Of a stretch of 64,000 nucleotides of DNA, positions 8,097 to 18,924 are shown in pieces. The notes under the pieces are model-generated. The model did no database searches. It was given only the letters and a program-made list of their open reading frames with translations, and was not told where the DNA came from. A program made the position numbers and the translations under genes. The stretch is from Psychrobacter sp. M13 (lineage in GTDB: Bacteria; Pseudomonadota; Gammaproteobacteria; Pseudomonadales; Moraxellaceae), in contig NZ_CP132194.1 of NCBI RefSeq assembly GCF_030718935.1, forward strand, positions 2,790,001-2,854,000. Direction: 5' to 3'. The stretch's first letter is position 1. Every line of letters starts with the position of its first letter.

Positions 8097-9749
8097 ATGA
8101 CTCATTCTTTTAACTACGCTCATACCTTCGCAACTGCAGATGCAACCACTGCACCTTTGGCTACTGCTAAAGCTAAAAAGCGAGTCGGTATCTTAGGTGG
8201 CGGTACTGCTGGGGCGACTATCGCCATTCGTCTAGCAGCATTAGGACTTGAGACTTATCTATTCGAGAAGAAAAAATCACTTATCGATGGTCCGCCAATG
8301 TGTCACTTGCATGCAGGTGGTAATCTATATCGTGAGATTCCTGATGAGGATTGCGTCGCACTACTTAAGCAATGTATCGATATTTTACGTCTTTATCCTT
8401 ATACCATAGACGTGCGCCCTACTGTGTTCGCCGTGCCTACTCGTGATGAAGGCATGCCTGAGGATCTACTGCCGCGTCTAGATATATTGACCCAAGCTTA
8501 TCGTGATCTTATTGAGCAAGATCCTAATAATAAAGTATTGGGTGAGCCTGAAGACTACTATCAGCTTTACAGCCATGAGCAGCTCATTGAATTATCCGGA
8601 CGCGAGCAAGTCGCTGTGCCTAGCACTGTCGATGAATGGGTCATACCTGTTGCCAAATATTTAGATTTAAATAAAGTCAAATATCCGCTGATTGTGGTGC
8701 AAGAGTACGGCTGGAATATCTTTCGCTTGGCAGCATCAGCTCAGCTTGCGTTAGATGGCTATGATAATGCTCACGTCTTTACCGATACCAAAGTTGAGCA
8801 AGTAGTAGCTGTTGAGTGCAGTGACTGTAGCAATGCCAATCATCATGTCTCTAAGTGGCGCATTGACTATCAGCAAAGTCCTCAAGCCTTTAAGCATAAT
8901 AACGATACCAGCAGTGACGCTAATAATGATGTCGCAAAAAATACAGCACAATCTGATTCTATAGAAGTCGATTATCTAGTCAATGCTTGTGGCTTTCGTA
9001 CTGGTATTATCGATGATATGGTCGGTGTCGATGTCACACGTATGGTAGAGTTTAAATCCTCATACATTACGCATTGGGATGATGCTGGTGGGCAAATACC
9101 TGAGATTATTGTATATGGTGCGCGTGGTACTCCTGAGGGTATGGCGCAGTTGACGCCATACCCTGGCGGTTATTTCCAGATTCATGGTATGAGTAAATTT
9201 ATTACTCTGTTTGATGATGGCTTGGTGGCCTCTACTAAGGATAGCTCACAACCTAAGCTGCCTGCACAGTATGTGCACTACATCGAAGATGGCTGGGATA
9301 AAGCGCCACTACAAGCGCGTAGTCAGCAATCGATCGATTATGTTGCTGAATTTGTACCGAGTTTTAATAGTGCACGTACCATAGGCAATGCCTTATATGG
9401 TGGTCAGCAAATTCCAGGTGAAGATGATACTCTACGAGTGGCGGATGTCAGTCTCTATCCTAACTTGCATTATGCACGCGCTGAAAACGTCAAAGCATCA
9501 TCGACATTGATTGCTGCTGATGAGATCGTTGAGCAATTGATTGAGCTTGACCTATTAGAGAGCAATTTACCTGCTAATCAAGATCGTTATGCTCATAATT
9601 GGCAATATCTAGAGCACAATGATAGCTTGACTATCGATGGCGCTGCTAGAGTATTGGCTGAACAACGCGGCTTTCCTACTCGTATGGCAGAGGTCAATCA
9701 TAGTGTTCATGATGTAGCGTTAGATGATTTGACCCCAGTGATGGTTTAG
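8097..9749 (+). CDS. FAD-dependent oxidoreductase of unknown substrate
   Basis: The 550-residue product has an N-terminal Rossmann dinucleotide fold: VGILGGGTAG with GxGxxG at residues 34-39, followed by an acidic residue at the end of the second strand (LFEKK). A second half contains VDYLVNACGFRTG, the 'ATG'-type segment of two-dinucleotide-binding flavoproteins. The first 25 residues are Ala/Thr-rich and look disordered rather than a signal peptide. An acidic, Asn/Asp-rich insert lies near residues 260-285. I do not recognise the substrate; there is no co-transcribed neighbour to suggest one. It ends just before a strong terminator. Confidence 0.75.
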   Translation: MTHSFNYAHTFATADATTAPLATAKAKKRVGILGGGTAGATIAIRLAALGLETYLFEKKKSLIDGPPMCHLHAGGNLYREIPDEDCVALLKQCIDILRLYPYTIDVRPTVFAVPTRDEGMPEDLLPRLDILTQAYRDLIEQDPNNKVLGEPEDYYQLYSHEQLIELSGREQVAVPSTVDEWVIPVAKYLDLNKVKYPLIVVQEYGWNIFRLAASAQLALDGYDNAHVFTDTKVEQVVAVECSDCSNANHHVSKWRIDYQQSPQAFKHNNDTSSDANNDVAKNTAQSDSIEVDYLVNACGFRTGIIDDMVGVDVTRMVEFKSSYITHWDDAGGQIPEIIVYGARGTPEGMAQLTPYPGGYFQIHGMSKFITLFDDGLVASTKDSSQPKLPAQYVHYIEDGWDKAPLQARSQQSIDYVAEFVPSFNSARTIGNALYGGQQIPGEDDTLRVADVSLYPNLHYARAENVKASSTLIAADEIVEQLIELDLLESNLPANQDRYAHNWQYLEHNDSLTIDGAARVLAEQRGFPTRMAEVNHSVHDVALDDLTPVMV

Positions 9750-9776
9750 GCCGTAGAATATATAATTACTATTAAT

Positions 9777-9809
9777 AAAAGGGCTTAGCGTAATACGCTA
9801 AGCCCTTTT
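9777..9809. terminator. Bidirectional rho-independent terminator
   Basis: Arms gggcttagcgt and acgctaagccc around aat, flanked by AAAA and TTTT. It is shared by the flavoprotein gene and the convergent LOG-family gene. Confidence 0.92.
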
Positions 9810-9879
9810 ATTAGCTGACTGTCATTAACCATTCAAATTGACCGTTTCGTTTAAACTGTCAATTTGCTTACCAATTTAC

Positions 9880-10560
9880 TTAGTTACCCACCATCTTCTT
9901 AGTGTCTACTTCTTCATCAATAGTTACGATCGTCTGTAGTAGCTCAATCGCCTCAGCGATACTATTACAGACCACTAAACGCTCAAGATCCTCAGCCTTC
10001 ATAAAGCCCTGATCAGTGGTAAATTTAAGGTGCTCAATTAGACTGTCATAAAAGCCATTAATATTGAGAATAATCATCGGCTTTTCGTGCTGATACAACT
10101 GTCGCCATGTGGCAATTTCCATTATCTCTTCTAGAGTACCTAGGCCACCTGGTAGGGTAATAAAGGCATTCGCATACTCCGCCATAACCGTCTTGCGAGT
10201 GTGCATGGTATCCGTTAGATGCAGACGCGTTAAGCCCTCGTGAGCGATCTCATGCTTGAGCATAAAGGTTGGGATAACGCCTACTGCCTGTGCGCCACCA
10301 TCGACTACGCCATCAGCGACCGCACCCATCAAGCCGATACTAGCACCGCCATAGACTAGCCCTAAGCCGTTCTTTGCAAGCGCGCTACCTAGCTCACGCG
10401 CCGCTTGTTCATAAACCTCATCATTGCCCAAGCGCGATCCACAATAGACGGCTACTAATGGCATAGTAAGGCTTGATTTATCGACTGCTTGTTCTATATT
10501 GGCTATATCGTGACTGGTTATTACTTCATACGTATCGTTATTGATTTTCATTTGCATCAT
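9880..10560 (-). CDS. LOG-family Rossmann-fold protein (TIGR00730)
   Basis: This 226-residue protein contains the family signature PGGLGTLEE together with LVYGGASIGLMGAVADG. LOG ('lonely guy') proteins cleave nucleoside 5'-monophosphates to base and ribose-5-phosphate, and some activate cytokinins; bacterial members are probably nucleotide-recycling hydrolases. The core begins at about residue 34 (PLVAVYCGSR), so the first 30 residues are an extra lead and the start is uncertain: MMQ at 10560 or the second or fourth codon. It is monocistronic and faces a terminator. Confidence 0.85.
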   Translation of the reverse strand: MMQMKINNDTYEVITSHDIANIEQAVDKSSLTMPLVAVYCGSRLGNDEVYEQAARELGSALAKNGLGLVYGGASIGLMGAVADGVVDGGAQAVGVIPTFMLKHEIAHEGLTRLHLTDTMHTRKTVMAEYANAFITLPGGLGTLEEIMEIATWRQLYQHEKPMIILNINGFYDSLIEHLKFTTDQGFMKAEDLERLVVCNSIAEAIELLQTIVTIDEEVDTKKMVGN

Positions 10561-10810
10561 GTCGTGCCCTTAGTTTAGTTTTTAAATTTTAATTTTAATT
10601 TTTTTAGATATCGTGCTTTTTTTAATTCTAGTATCATTTTTATCTATGACTGTGATGATATTAATTTTTATGCTGGTTGATTGGATTATTGGTTAAAATT
10701 AGGCTACGTTTATTTTACCATAAGCCATACTAATACTGATTGGCAACGCTTGATCACTACGTAATCACTACATGCTAGCGCTCAATACTCAGGCAATTTA
10801 GGATATAACT

Positions 10811-11752
10811 ATGTCAGATAATGAATCATTCCACAACTTGCAGCAAGAATATAATACCAAAGAAGCTATGAATAACAATGAGACTATAAAAACATACTCA
10901 TTAACTATAATGACTGAACGCAACCGCACGCTGGCAGCTACTATTTATCGTCCTCGAAATCAGATCAAGACCGCGATAATGATAGCACCAGCAACAGGTA
11001 TTAAGCGCCAGTTTTATCATCATTTTGCTGAGTTTTTAGCAGGGCATGGCTTCGGAGTGATTACTTTTGATAATGAAGGTATCGGTGAGTCGTTGACCAC
11101 TGATTTGAAAAAATGTGATGCTTCCCTGATTAGCTGGGGTCGTCATGACATGCCAGCGGTGCTCGATGCCCTGCACTATGAGTTCCCTGATGCCTCATAT
11201 CATTTGATCGGTCATAGTGCAGGTGGTCAGCTCATTGGCTTGATGCCTAATTATAGTGCTATTAGCTCGGTATTCAATGTCGCTTGCTCATCAGGATGCA
11301 TCGCTAATATGGACATGCCCTACAAGCTCAAAGCAATGGGCTTTATGGATGTCTTTATACCGCTAAGTAATCTAACTTTGGGCTATACGCCAGCGGACAA
11401 AATCGGCATGGGCGAGCCACTACCACGAGGCGTTGCCAGACAGTGGCGTGAGTGGTGCAATGGCTCAGGCTATATACAGACTGCACTTGGCAAAACCGTG
11501 CATAGTCACTTTTATGATGAAGTTGCGATGCCTGCGCTTTGGCTAGGCTTTAGTGATGATGAAATCGCTAATAGTAAAAACATCGACGATATGATCAGAG
11601 TATTCCCAAACATGCCTGTAGAAAAGCACTACCTTGACCCCAAGGCCTTAGGCGTCAATAGCATAGGACACATGCGTTTCTTTAGTCGTAAGACTCATGC
11701 ACAAGCGCCTGAGCTTTGGCAAATGGCAGTAGACTGGTTTAAAACGCATTAG
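10811..11752 (+). CDS. Alpha/beta hydrolase
   Basis: The 313-residue protein shows the serine-hydrolase elbow GHSAGG with S136 as nucleophile, an oxyanion-hole region near APATGIKR, FDNEGIGES, and an acid and histidine region near the C-terminus (GHMRFF). It resembles the COG4757 group of predicted alpha/beta hydrolases. There is no signal peptide, so it is cytoplasmic. The first 30 residues are polar and poorly conserved in style; a later ATG (residue 20, MNNNETIK) could be the true start. The substrate is unknown. The gene runs tail to tail with the symporter gene, with only 7 bp between stops. Confidence 0.8.
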   Translation: MSDNESFHNLQQEYNTKEAMNNNETIKTYSLTIMTERNRTLAATIYRPRNQIKTAIMIAPATGIKRQFYHHFAEFLAGHGFGVITFDNEGIGESLTTDLKKCDASLISWGRHDMPAVLDALHYEFPDASYHLIGHSAGGQLIGLMPNYSAISSVFNVACSSGCIANMDMPYKLKAMGFMDVFIPLSNLTLGYTPADKIGMGEPLPRGVARQWREWCNGSGYIQTALGKTVHSHFYDEVAMPALWLGFSDDEIANSKNIDDMIRVFPNMPVEKHYLDPKALGVNSIGHMRFFSRKTHAQAPELWQMAVDWFKTH

Positions 11753-11759
11753 CCTTATT

Positions 11760-13172
11760 TTAATTGGCTTTTACCACAGGTTTATCACGCAAACGAGACA
11801 GTACTAACGGTATAAAAAATCCTAGGGTACATAGCAAGATACCCCAAGCGTTCGTTCCTAATAGCAAGGCATAATCACCATCGCCTATAGCCCAGCTCTG
11901 GGGTACAGCGCCAATGGCTAATGCTACCCCTAACATCAGACCCGTCCAAAAACTTAAATGAAAGCTCCACGGTGACCAGCTGGTAAACTTATAAAACAAA
12001 AATACCGGCGCTAGCCCCATAACCATAGTGCCAGAGATAGTCGTCGCCAGCAGGATATCAGTACCTGCAAACATAGGTATATTACCCAGTAGAGCAAAAA
12101 TAATCATGACGCCAGCACCAACTTTTACACTGGGTAGACTTTGAATGCTACGCTGCGCAAGCCTTGGCAAATCTACCGCTAGCGACTTAGCTAACGAGCT
12201 AAAAGTAGAATCCAGCGTCGAGCCTGCTGAGGTCATCATAATTACGCTCATAAAAAACAGCGCCGCCAGCCCTAGCGAGCGTCCAACAGCGACAGGTGCA
12301 TTGCCCATCGCATCGATACCGTTTAAGCGCGCATGTACTCCTACTAAGCTGAAAACAAATACCGCTACAAATCCTAATAACCCTGCGACTACGAAGCTCT
12401 TGAGCATGGTCTTTTCATTATTTACAAAGCCGCGATCCGTCAATACTGGGTCATGAAAAGGATAGCTAAACAGCTGTAGCAAAGCCACTAATAATAAATC
12501 TACACCACCATTCAGTCGAAAGCTACCCGACTGCAATAAAGCGCTCGGATCATTAGCGGGCAAGATCATAAATATGACCGCGCCTAAAAAGAATACAAAG
12601 ACAAAGGTCTGAATGACATCGGTAAATATAGAGGAGCGTAGCCCGCCTTTTAAACTATAAGCTAAGGTAAAGCCTGTAAAGACCATCGCTGCTGTATAAT
12701 ACTGCCACTGTCCAGGCAGACCAAAATAGCCACCGACCACCGCAGTATTACTCCAAATCTCATTGTAGAGCCGAATCAAAATAGCCGCGGCAAAAGCTAA
12801 TGACGCTAGCCGTCCAAAGCGCGAAGTCAAAAACTCTTGTAAGCTACGCGCGCCCGTCTGCGTACGAATCAGATAAATCACATAGCCCGCTACGGGAATA
12901 GAGAGCCAATAACTGGCATAAGCGAGGCCACCGACGACCCCATAGGTTGCGCCTAGATTGGCCGCGTTAGTCACTGACTTGGCAAATATCCAACTAATAA
13001 AAATACTAGCAGTCAGTGCCCATTGACCAACGGGCTTACCTTGCTCATCGACCCCTTTGTAGAACGACTCTGAACTTTTACTTTTGGGTGATAGCACATA
13101 CATAATCACGCCATAAACCAGCAAAAACCCCCAAAATAATGCAGCTTCAGTGATACCCATTGTAGATGACAT
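11760..13172 (-). CDS. Sodium:solute symporter family protein
   Basis: The 470 residues hold about 13 hydrophobic segments and the SSS fold: WALTASIFISWIFAKSV near residue 50, the AYSLKGGLRSSIFTDVIQ segment that is the most diagnostic SSS motif, and MTSAGSTLDSTFSSLAKS, the sodium-site helix. The substrate cannot be read from the sequence; SSS members carry sugars, amino acids, organic acids or urea. No associated metabolic gene is next to it. Confidence 0.85.
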   Translation of the reverse strand: MSSTMGITEAALFWGFLLVYGVIMYVLSPKSKSSESFYKGVDEQGKPVGQWALTASIFISWIFAKSVTNAANLGATYGVVGGLAYASYWLSIPVAGYVIYLIRTQTGARSLQEFLTSRFGRLASLAFAAAILIRLYNEIWSNTAVVGGYFGLPGQWQYYTAAMVFTGFTLAYSLKGGLRSSIFTDVIQTFVFVFFLGAVIFMILPANDPSALLQSGSFRLNGGVDLLLVALLQLFSYPFHDPVLTDRGFVNNEKTMLKSFVVAGLLGFVAVFVFSLVGVHARLNGIDAMGNAPVAVGRSLGLAALFFMSVIMMTSAGSTLDSTFSSLAKSLAVDLPRLAQRSIQSLPSVKVGAGVMIIFALLGNIPMFAGTDILLATTISGTMVMGLAPVFLFYKFTSWSPWSFHLSFWTGLMLGVALAIGAVPQSWAIGDGDYALLLGTNAWGILLCTLGFFIPLVLSRLRDKPVVKAN

Positions 13173-13229
13173 CCTTGTTTTGTTTGGCTATCACTAACCT
13201 TTAGAGTTCACTTTGAATATTATAAAGTT

Positions 13230-13931
13230 TTAATTGATAGGGTCTTCTGTAGACTTTAGATTTTCAGCGGCAACACGCTTGGTTAAAGCGGTATGCAATG
13301 AGGGTTGCAAATTATGAATATTGGCGAGCATCCATTTGATATAGTCGATAGGCACCTCTTTTATTAACTTGCCTTTGTGCTTACCAAAGGGCATCTTGCC
13401 TGTCGGACTGGCTTTGTTCGATATTTTATGGGCAGCAGCAAAATCAGTCGGCTCAATCTCAAGGCGCTCGCAGCAGGCTTTATATAGCAGGTAACACATT
13501 CGCGCGTCACCCAAAGCATCGTGCGCCGCGATAGTCATTTTGCTCGCCTCGCCTTTACCTATTAGCTGCTCGATACACTTTGATTGACCATAATAGCGCC
13601 ATTCTGGAAAGGCCACACGCGCCAGTCTAACGGTACAAATCAGCTTGGCCACTGGGCGACCAATGACTCGCCAATCAAAGCGTACATTATGACCAATTAG
13701 ATACTCTGGCAGCTCAAACTCATCAATATTAAACGGCTCAAGTCCAGCCACATCCTCGTCGGTGATACCATGCACCTTTATCACCACAGGCGATATAGCA
13801 CGGCCACTATTAAAGTACTGCATCCACTCAAAGCCTGTAGCAACATTGATAGTCGCCACTTGAATAGGTCGCGGGTCGCCGCCTCGGTCGGTCTCTGTAT
13901 CGATAATCAGCGCGGTTGCTATGTCAGTCAT
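13230..13931 (-). CDS. ExoX-like 3'-5' exonuclease with C-terminal DUF3820 domain
   Basis: The N-terminal domain is a DEDDh exonuclease: IIDTETD (D11, E13), GHNVRFDW with the third Asp, and AHDALGDARMC with the catalytic His and last Asp. This most resembles exodeoxyribonuclease X (ExoX), which acts in mismatch repair and DNA end trimming. From about residue 180 follows MPFGKHKGKLIKEVPIDYIK, the DUF3820 module, known attached to ExoX-like nucleases in several gammaproteobacteria. No neighbour supports a pathway. It starts 105 bp from the divergent M23 peptidase gene. Confidence 0.85.
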   Translation of the reverse strand: MTDIATALIIDTETDRGGDPRPIQVATINVATGFEWMQYFNSGRAISPVVIKVHGITDEDVAGLEPFNIDEFELPEYLIGHNVRFDWRVIGRPVAKLICTVRLARVAFPEWRYYGQSKCIEQLIGKGEASKMTIAAHDALGDARMCYLLYKACCERLEIEPTDFAAAHKISNKASPTGKMPFGKHKGKLIKEVPIDYIKWMLANIHNLQPSLHTALTKRVAAENLKSTEDPIN

Positions 13932-14035
13932 TCATCAAATACCTATCTCTTTTACCAAACACCATTTAAAGTTTTGGCACATATTCTATAGAATAACATT
14001 CTATACCTTTACTTAAGAGTAAATAAGGCGAATCA

Positions 14036-14653
14036 ATGCTACCTAACGAGTCATCAACACCGCCACCCTTACCAGTGCCGCCAAAACCGCCAAAGCCTTC
14101 GCTCTTTAGTCGGATATTCAGTGTACTACTAAGAGCCGTTTTTTTATTTGCGCTTTTGTTTATATTTGACAAGCTATGGCCAACTTTTCGCTTGCAAACA
14201 CAGACCTTGATCGAAAGTAAATGGCAACGGGTTAATTTATTACAAGAAGAGCTCCCTGTAGATAATAGCTTACCTAGCCCATTACCTGGGCAGAGCTTAG
14301 CGGATACTTGGGGCGCGGCTCGTAGCCAAGGTCGCTCTCATGAGGGCATTGATATCTTTGCTGAGCGCAATACACCCGTACAAGCCACCACACATGGCAT
14401 TATCAGCAAGGTAGGTGAGAATACTCTAGGCGGTCGCGTGGTCGTCATCGTCGGGCCTGGTGGCGCAGGGCATTATTATGCACACCTAGAGGACTACGCT
14501 GATATTAGCGTTAATGATTGGGTCGAGGCGGGAGACACCATCGGCTATGTTGGCAATAGCGGCAACGCCAAAGGCACACCGCCACACGTGCATTATGGAA
14601 TATATATCAATGGTAGCGCGGTCAATCCTTATCCTTTATTAATAAAAAACTAG
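14036..14653 (+). CDS. M23-family (LytM) metallopeptidase, membrane-anchored
   Basis: Residues 1-20 are Pro-rich and cytoplasmic, a membrane segment covers about 22-45, and a periplasmic LytM domain runs from about 85. Zinc ligands are visible: H102 and D106 in HEGIDIF and the HxH pair H184/H186 in [17 protein letters not shown] gives the other active-site histidine. Such proteins cut peptidoglycan cross-links or, if inactive, activate amidases; here all ligands are kept, so it should be an active endopeptidase. It is single, followed by the convergent dtd gene. Confidence 0.88.
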   Translation: MLPNESSTPPPLPVPPKPPKPSLFSRIFSVLLRAVFLFALLFIFDKLWPTFRLQTQTLIESKWQRVNLLQEELPVDNSLPSPLPGQSLADTWGAARSQGRSHEGIDIFAERNTPVQATTHGIISKVGENTLGGRVVVIVGPGGAGHYYAHLEDYADISVNDWVEAGDTIGYVGNSGNAKGTPPHVHYGIYINGSAVNPYPLLIKN

Positions 14654-14695
14654 CGATAAAAACGTTAACTTTGAAAACTTTGACTAGCTTATATA

Positions 14696-15148
14696 TTAAG
14701 TCTCTAATAAGAAATTTAACGGCCCGTCGTTGACACTCGCAACTTGCATATTAGCACCAAACTCACCCGTAGCTACTAGCGGATGCTGCGTCTTGGCATA
14801 AGCTATCATCTGAGCAAATAAAGCTTGCGCTATATCAGGGGCCATCGCACGACCAAAGTCAGGACGGCGACCTTTATCAGTTCTTGCCATTAGCGTAAAC
14901 TGCGATACTAATAATAGTCCGCCCTTCACTTGCTGCAAGTTCTGATCAAGCTTGCCTAGTTTACTAATATCTTCAGTATTTTCAAAAATACGATAAGTCA
15001 AGATCTTATCGATCATACGCTGCATGCTTTGGCTGTTGTCATCTTTGCCTAGACCGATATAAGCCAAGATACCGTGTTCGATTGCGCCAACGCTATGCCC
15101 GTTGACTTTGACACTAGCAGAGCTGACCCGCTGAATAAGTGCTTTCAT
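14696..15148 (-). CDS. dtd: D-aminoacyl-tRNA deacylase
   Basis: The 150-residue protein begins MKALIQRVSSASV and contains both family motifs, LLVSQFTLMA (SQFT) and GPLNFLLE (GPxN with cis Gly-Pro). Dtd dimers hydrolyse D-aminoacyl-tRNAs and glycyl-tRNA-Ala in the cytoplasm, proofreading chirality. Length and order are exactly those of the family. Confidence 0.97.
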   Translation of the reverse strand: MKALIQRVSSASVKVNGHSVGAIEHGILAYIGLGKDDNSQSMQRMIDKILTYRIFENTEDISKLGKLDQNLQQVKGGLLLVSQFTLMARTDKGRRPDFGRAMAPDIAQALFAQMIAYAKTQHPLVATGEFGANMQVASVNDGPLNFLLET

Positions 15149-15279
15149 TAAATTGTCCTTATATTAAACTGCCTTTAACCAATTACACGCATACGAGTAG
15201 CGCTGACCATGATAAAATACGCCACATTGTCATTCACTCTTATTTACAACTTTATTTAAAATTATCTTGGTAACTTACT

Positions 15280-16116
15280 ATGTCATTATTCACTACTATT
15301 CAGCAATTTGTCCCACAACAGAAACTCAGCCGCGTCGCTGGTCGTCTAGCCTCTAGTCGTCACCCTTTGGTCAAAAAAGCCTTTATTCGTAGCTTTGCAA
15401 AAGCTTATGGGGTCAGCTTGGATGAGTATGAGCGCCAAAGCTTTAATGCCTATGAGAGCTTTAATGACTTTTTTACTCGTGAGCTAAAAGACGAGGCACG
15501 CCCTATTGATAAGACTGCGCAAGGTATCGTCAGCCCAGCTGATGGCGTCATTTCACAATTGGGGCAAATAGAAGATACCAAACTGTTGCAAGCCAAAGGA
15601 CGCTATTACGAGATTGGACAATTACTAGCCAATACTGACGATGGCGATTACTTTGCCGATGGCAGCTTTGCCACCGTCTATCTAGCGCCAAGTAACTATC
15701 ATCGGGTGCATATGCCATTCGCTGGCACTTTGACCACCACTCGCTATGTGCCTGGTACTTTATTTTCGGTTAATAATAGCACAGCCGCTAACGTGCCTGA
15801 TTTGTTTGCACGTAACGAGCGCTTAGTCTGTATGTTCGATACAGAATATGGCAAAGCTGCGGTAGTAATGGTTGGCGCGATGATTGTTGCAGGTATCGAA
15901 ACCGTAGCGACGGGTAAAATTACGCGTACTAAAGATATTCAGCTAGAGCAGCATGAGATAAAGCTTGAAAAGGGCGATGAGCTTGGACGCTTTTATCTAG
16001 GTTCAACTGCTATTGTGATTTTGCCAAAGGCCGCGAAAGCGAATTGGCAAGAGAGTATGAGTGCTAATACTAAAGTTGAGATGGGTGAGCTTTTAGGATT
16101 GGCAAACGCAGAATAA
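15280..16116 (+). CDS. psd: Phosphatidylserine decarboxylase proenzyme
   Basis: Psd makes phosphatidylethanolamine at the inner membrane. The 278-residue chain has the FNDFFTRELK and RPID opening, VSPADGVISQLG, the YHRVHMPFAGT motif, and the self-cleavage site LGST at residues 240-243, where S242 becomes the pyruvoyl group of the alpha chain. Length fits the E. coli type. Its upstream region faces dtd divergently; a strong terminator follows. Confidence 0.97.
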   Translation: MSLFTTIQQFVPQQKLSRVAGRLASSRHPLVKKAFIRSFAKAYGVSLDEYERQSFNAYESFNDFFTRELKDEARPIDKTAQGIVSPADGVISQLGQIEDTKLLQAKGRYYEIGQLLANTDDGDYFADGSFATVYLAPSNYHRVHMPFAGTLTTTRYVPGTLFSVNNSTAANVPDLFARNERLVCMFDTEYGKAAVVMVGAMIVAGIETVATGKITRTKDIQLEQHEIKLEKGDELGRFYLGSTAIVILPKAAKANWQESMSANTKVEMGELLGLANAE

Positions 16117-16143
16117 AGCTTTTGTTATTAATAATTTTGTCTG

Positions 16144-16180
16144 AAAAAGCCGCTAACATGAAACTGCTAGCGGCTTTTTT
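16144..16180. terminator. Bidirectional rho-independent terminator
   Basis: Arms aaaaagccgcta and tagcggcttttt with a 12-base loop and T-run; shared by psd and the convergent DUF1287 gene. Confidence 0.9.
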
Positions 16181-16209
16181 TATTTAAAAAAATTGTAGGT
16201 AAGACCTTA

Positions 16210-16812
16210 TCAATACCGATAATGACCATGAATAGGATAAGCAAACAGAATGTTTTCTTCTTGAGTGCCACGTCCGATATTGTGAATAATAAGTGGCGTA
16301 CCATCATCCGCGCTTTTGTCTGAAACCACACCAATATGGGGCAAATTACTATTGGGCAAACGCCATGAGACGATATCACCTGTCTTAAAGCTGTCCTTAT
16401 CAGTCATCGATAAACTCTGTCCATGACGCTCAAGGTAAGTCTCGATATTGGGTACACGGCGATGGTCAATATTTTTATCAGTGGATTTGAGACCCCAAAT
16501 CTTAGGATAAGCAGAGAAATTGGCTTTCATATCGACATTGATCAGCTGCTGCAAGTCAATATTTTGCAAGCGATAAGCGCGGACGACTACATCGGTACAG
16601 ACGCCCGTATTTTGCGCCACATCACCGCGCGGAAAGTCTAGCTTGCGATAAGTAGGATCATAGCTAGTTGTGACCCCGATTTGCTTTTTAGCATCAACAG
16701 CTAGTTTATCACCACTGCTAATCGTGTTAGCAGCTATAGCTGGTGTTAATAAAGCTATTGAGAGCATTACCGCCAACAAGCTCTTAACACTAAACGGCTC
16801 TATCCTACTCAT
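16210..16812 (-). CDS. DUF1287 (YiiX/NlpC-like fold) exported protein
   Basis: The 200-residue product starts with a signal peptide (hydrophobic core to about residue 25, cleavage near IAA-NT). The mature part contains YRKLDFPRGDVAQNTGVCTDVV, where the Cys after NTGV is the likely nucleophile, and NLPHIGVVSDK with a candidate catalytic histidine, then IIHNIGRGTQEE. This pattern is DUF1287, a cysteine-peptidase-like (NlpC/P60-related) domain with no established substrate; a peptidoglycan-related role is an inference from the fold and export. Confidence 0.85.
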   Translation of the reverse strand: MSRIEPFSVKSLLAVMLSIALLTPAIAANTISSGDKLAVDAKKQIGVTTSYDPTYRKLDFPRGDVAQNTGVCTDVVVRAYRLQNIDLQQLINVDMKANFSAYPKIWGLKSTDKNIDHRRVPNIETYLERHGQSLSMTDKDSFKTGDIVSWRLPNSNLPHIGVVSDKSADDGTPLIIHNIGRGTQEENILFAYPIHGHYRY

Positions 16813-16842
16813 CGCTGTGACCTACTTTATATATTCAATTCA

Positions 16843-17418
16843 TTATTTAATTAAATTACTAATCGTTTTAAAAGCAGGGTCTTGACTTGAACGGCATAGC
16901 TCAAACAATACAGTCTCAACCGTAGTAATGATGCCACCTGCACGGCGAATACGACGTAGTGCTAGCTTCTTATCATAGGGAAAACGAGAACCTACCGCAT
17001 CACCAATAATGACAGGTTGCAGACCTTGATCAAGTAAATCAAGCGCGGTTTGAAGCACACAAACATGCGACTCCACCCCAAATAACAGCACGATACTACG
17101 ATTTTGCTGCGCTAGATGATTCCAAGCATCAGGATTATCACAAGCGCTAAAAGTGACCTTTTCAAAGCCTTTGCTGTTTTTTTCTTCTAACAGCTCACGA
17201 ATTTCAGGGAGCGTCTCGCCTAAGCCTTTTTTATATTGTTCGTTCAGCATAATAGGAACACCTAAGGCTTGCAGACCTTTAACGAGTATTACTATTTTTT
17301 TGACGATATTCTCATGATCATGAATGTGCGGTGTTAAACGCTCTTGAACGTCAATAACCATAGCTTGGGTGTTTTCACGGGCAATACGGTAAGTACGGTC
17401 AATAATCATAGTGGACAT
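16843..17418 (-). CDS. Isochorismatase-family cysteine hydrolase
   Basis: 191 residues with the isochorismatase-like triad: Asp in MVIDVQERL, a Lys in the FEKVTFS segment, and Cys in GVESHVCVLQTA. The family includes nicotinamidases and phenazine or siderophore enzymes, and many members of unknown substrate; this one is close in style to the YcaC-like and 'hydrolase' members. The frame is open 24 codons further, but AAGGAG placed 6 bases before the ATG at 17418 fixes the start. No metabolic partner adjoins. Confidence 0.85.
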   Translation of the reverse strand: MSTMIIDRTYRIARENTQAMVIDVQERLTPHIHDHENIVKKIVILVKGLQALGVPIMLNEQYKKGLGETLPEIRELLEEKNSKGFEKVTFSACDNPDAWNHLAQQNRSIVLLFGVESHVCVLQTALDLLDQGLQPVIIGDAVGSRFPYDKKLALRRIRRAGGIITTVETVLFELCRSSQDPAFKTISNLIK

Positions 17419-17586
17419 AATACACTCCTTGTACCTCTGTAGCAGATAGCGACAGATCAGTTTATTTTTATAGTCTATGCTCCTTCTCATTTAGTCACAT
17501 TTTGTTGAGGACGTCAACGAGGATAACCTATCGTAACAACTTATAACGAGCCTAGCTGCGTCGGTTTACTATTGACAGAAAATAAA

Positions 17587-17617
17587 AAAGCCTTCAATCA
17601 TATAGATCAAAGGCTTT
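17587..17617 (-). terminator. Rho-independent terminator of the fadBA operon
   Basis: Read on minus: arms aaagcctt and aaggcttt with a 15-base spacer, followed by a T-rich run. It lies 40 bp after the fadA stop. Confidence 0.75.
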
Positions 17618-17658
17618 AAATTAGGCAATAAACTGATTCGAAAATTTAAACTTTATAT

Positions 17659-18852
<1,194 letters not shown>

Positions 18853-18924
18853 TTATTAGTGATCGTCAGCTTGTTTTTGATCTAAAAATAAGCTGGCGAC
18901 ATTTATCCTAATTGAGTGTGCGCA

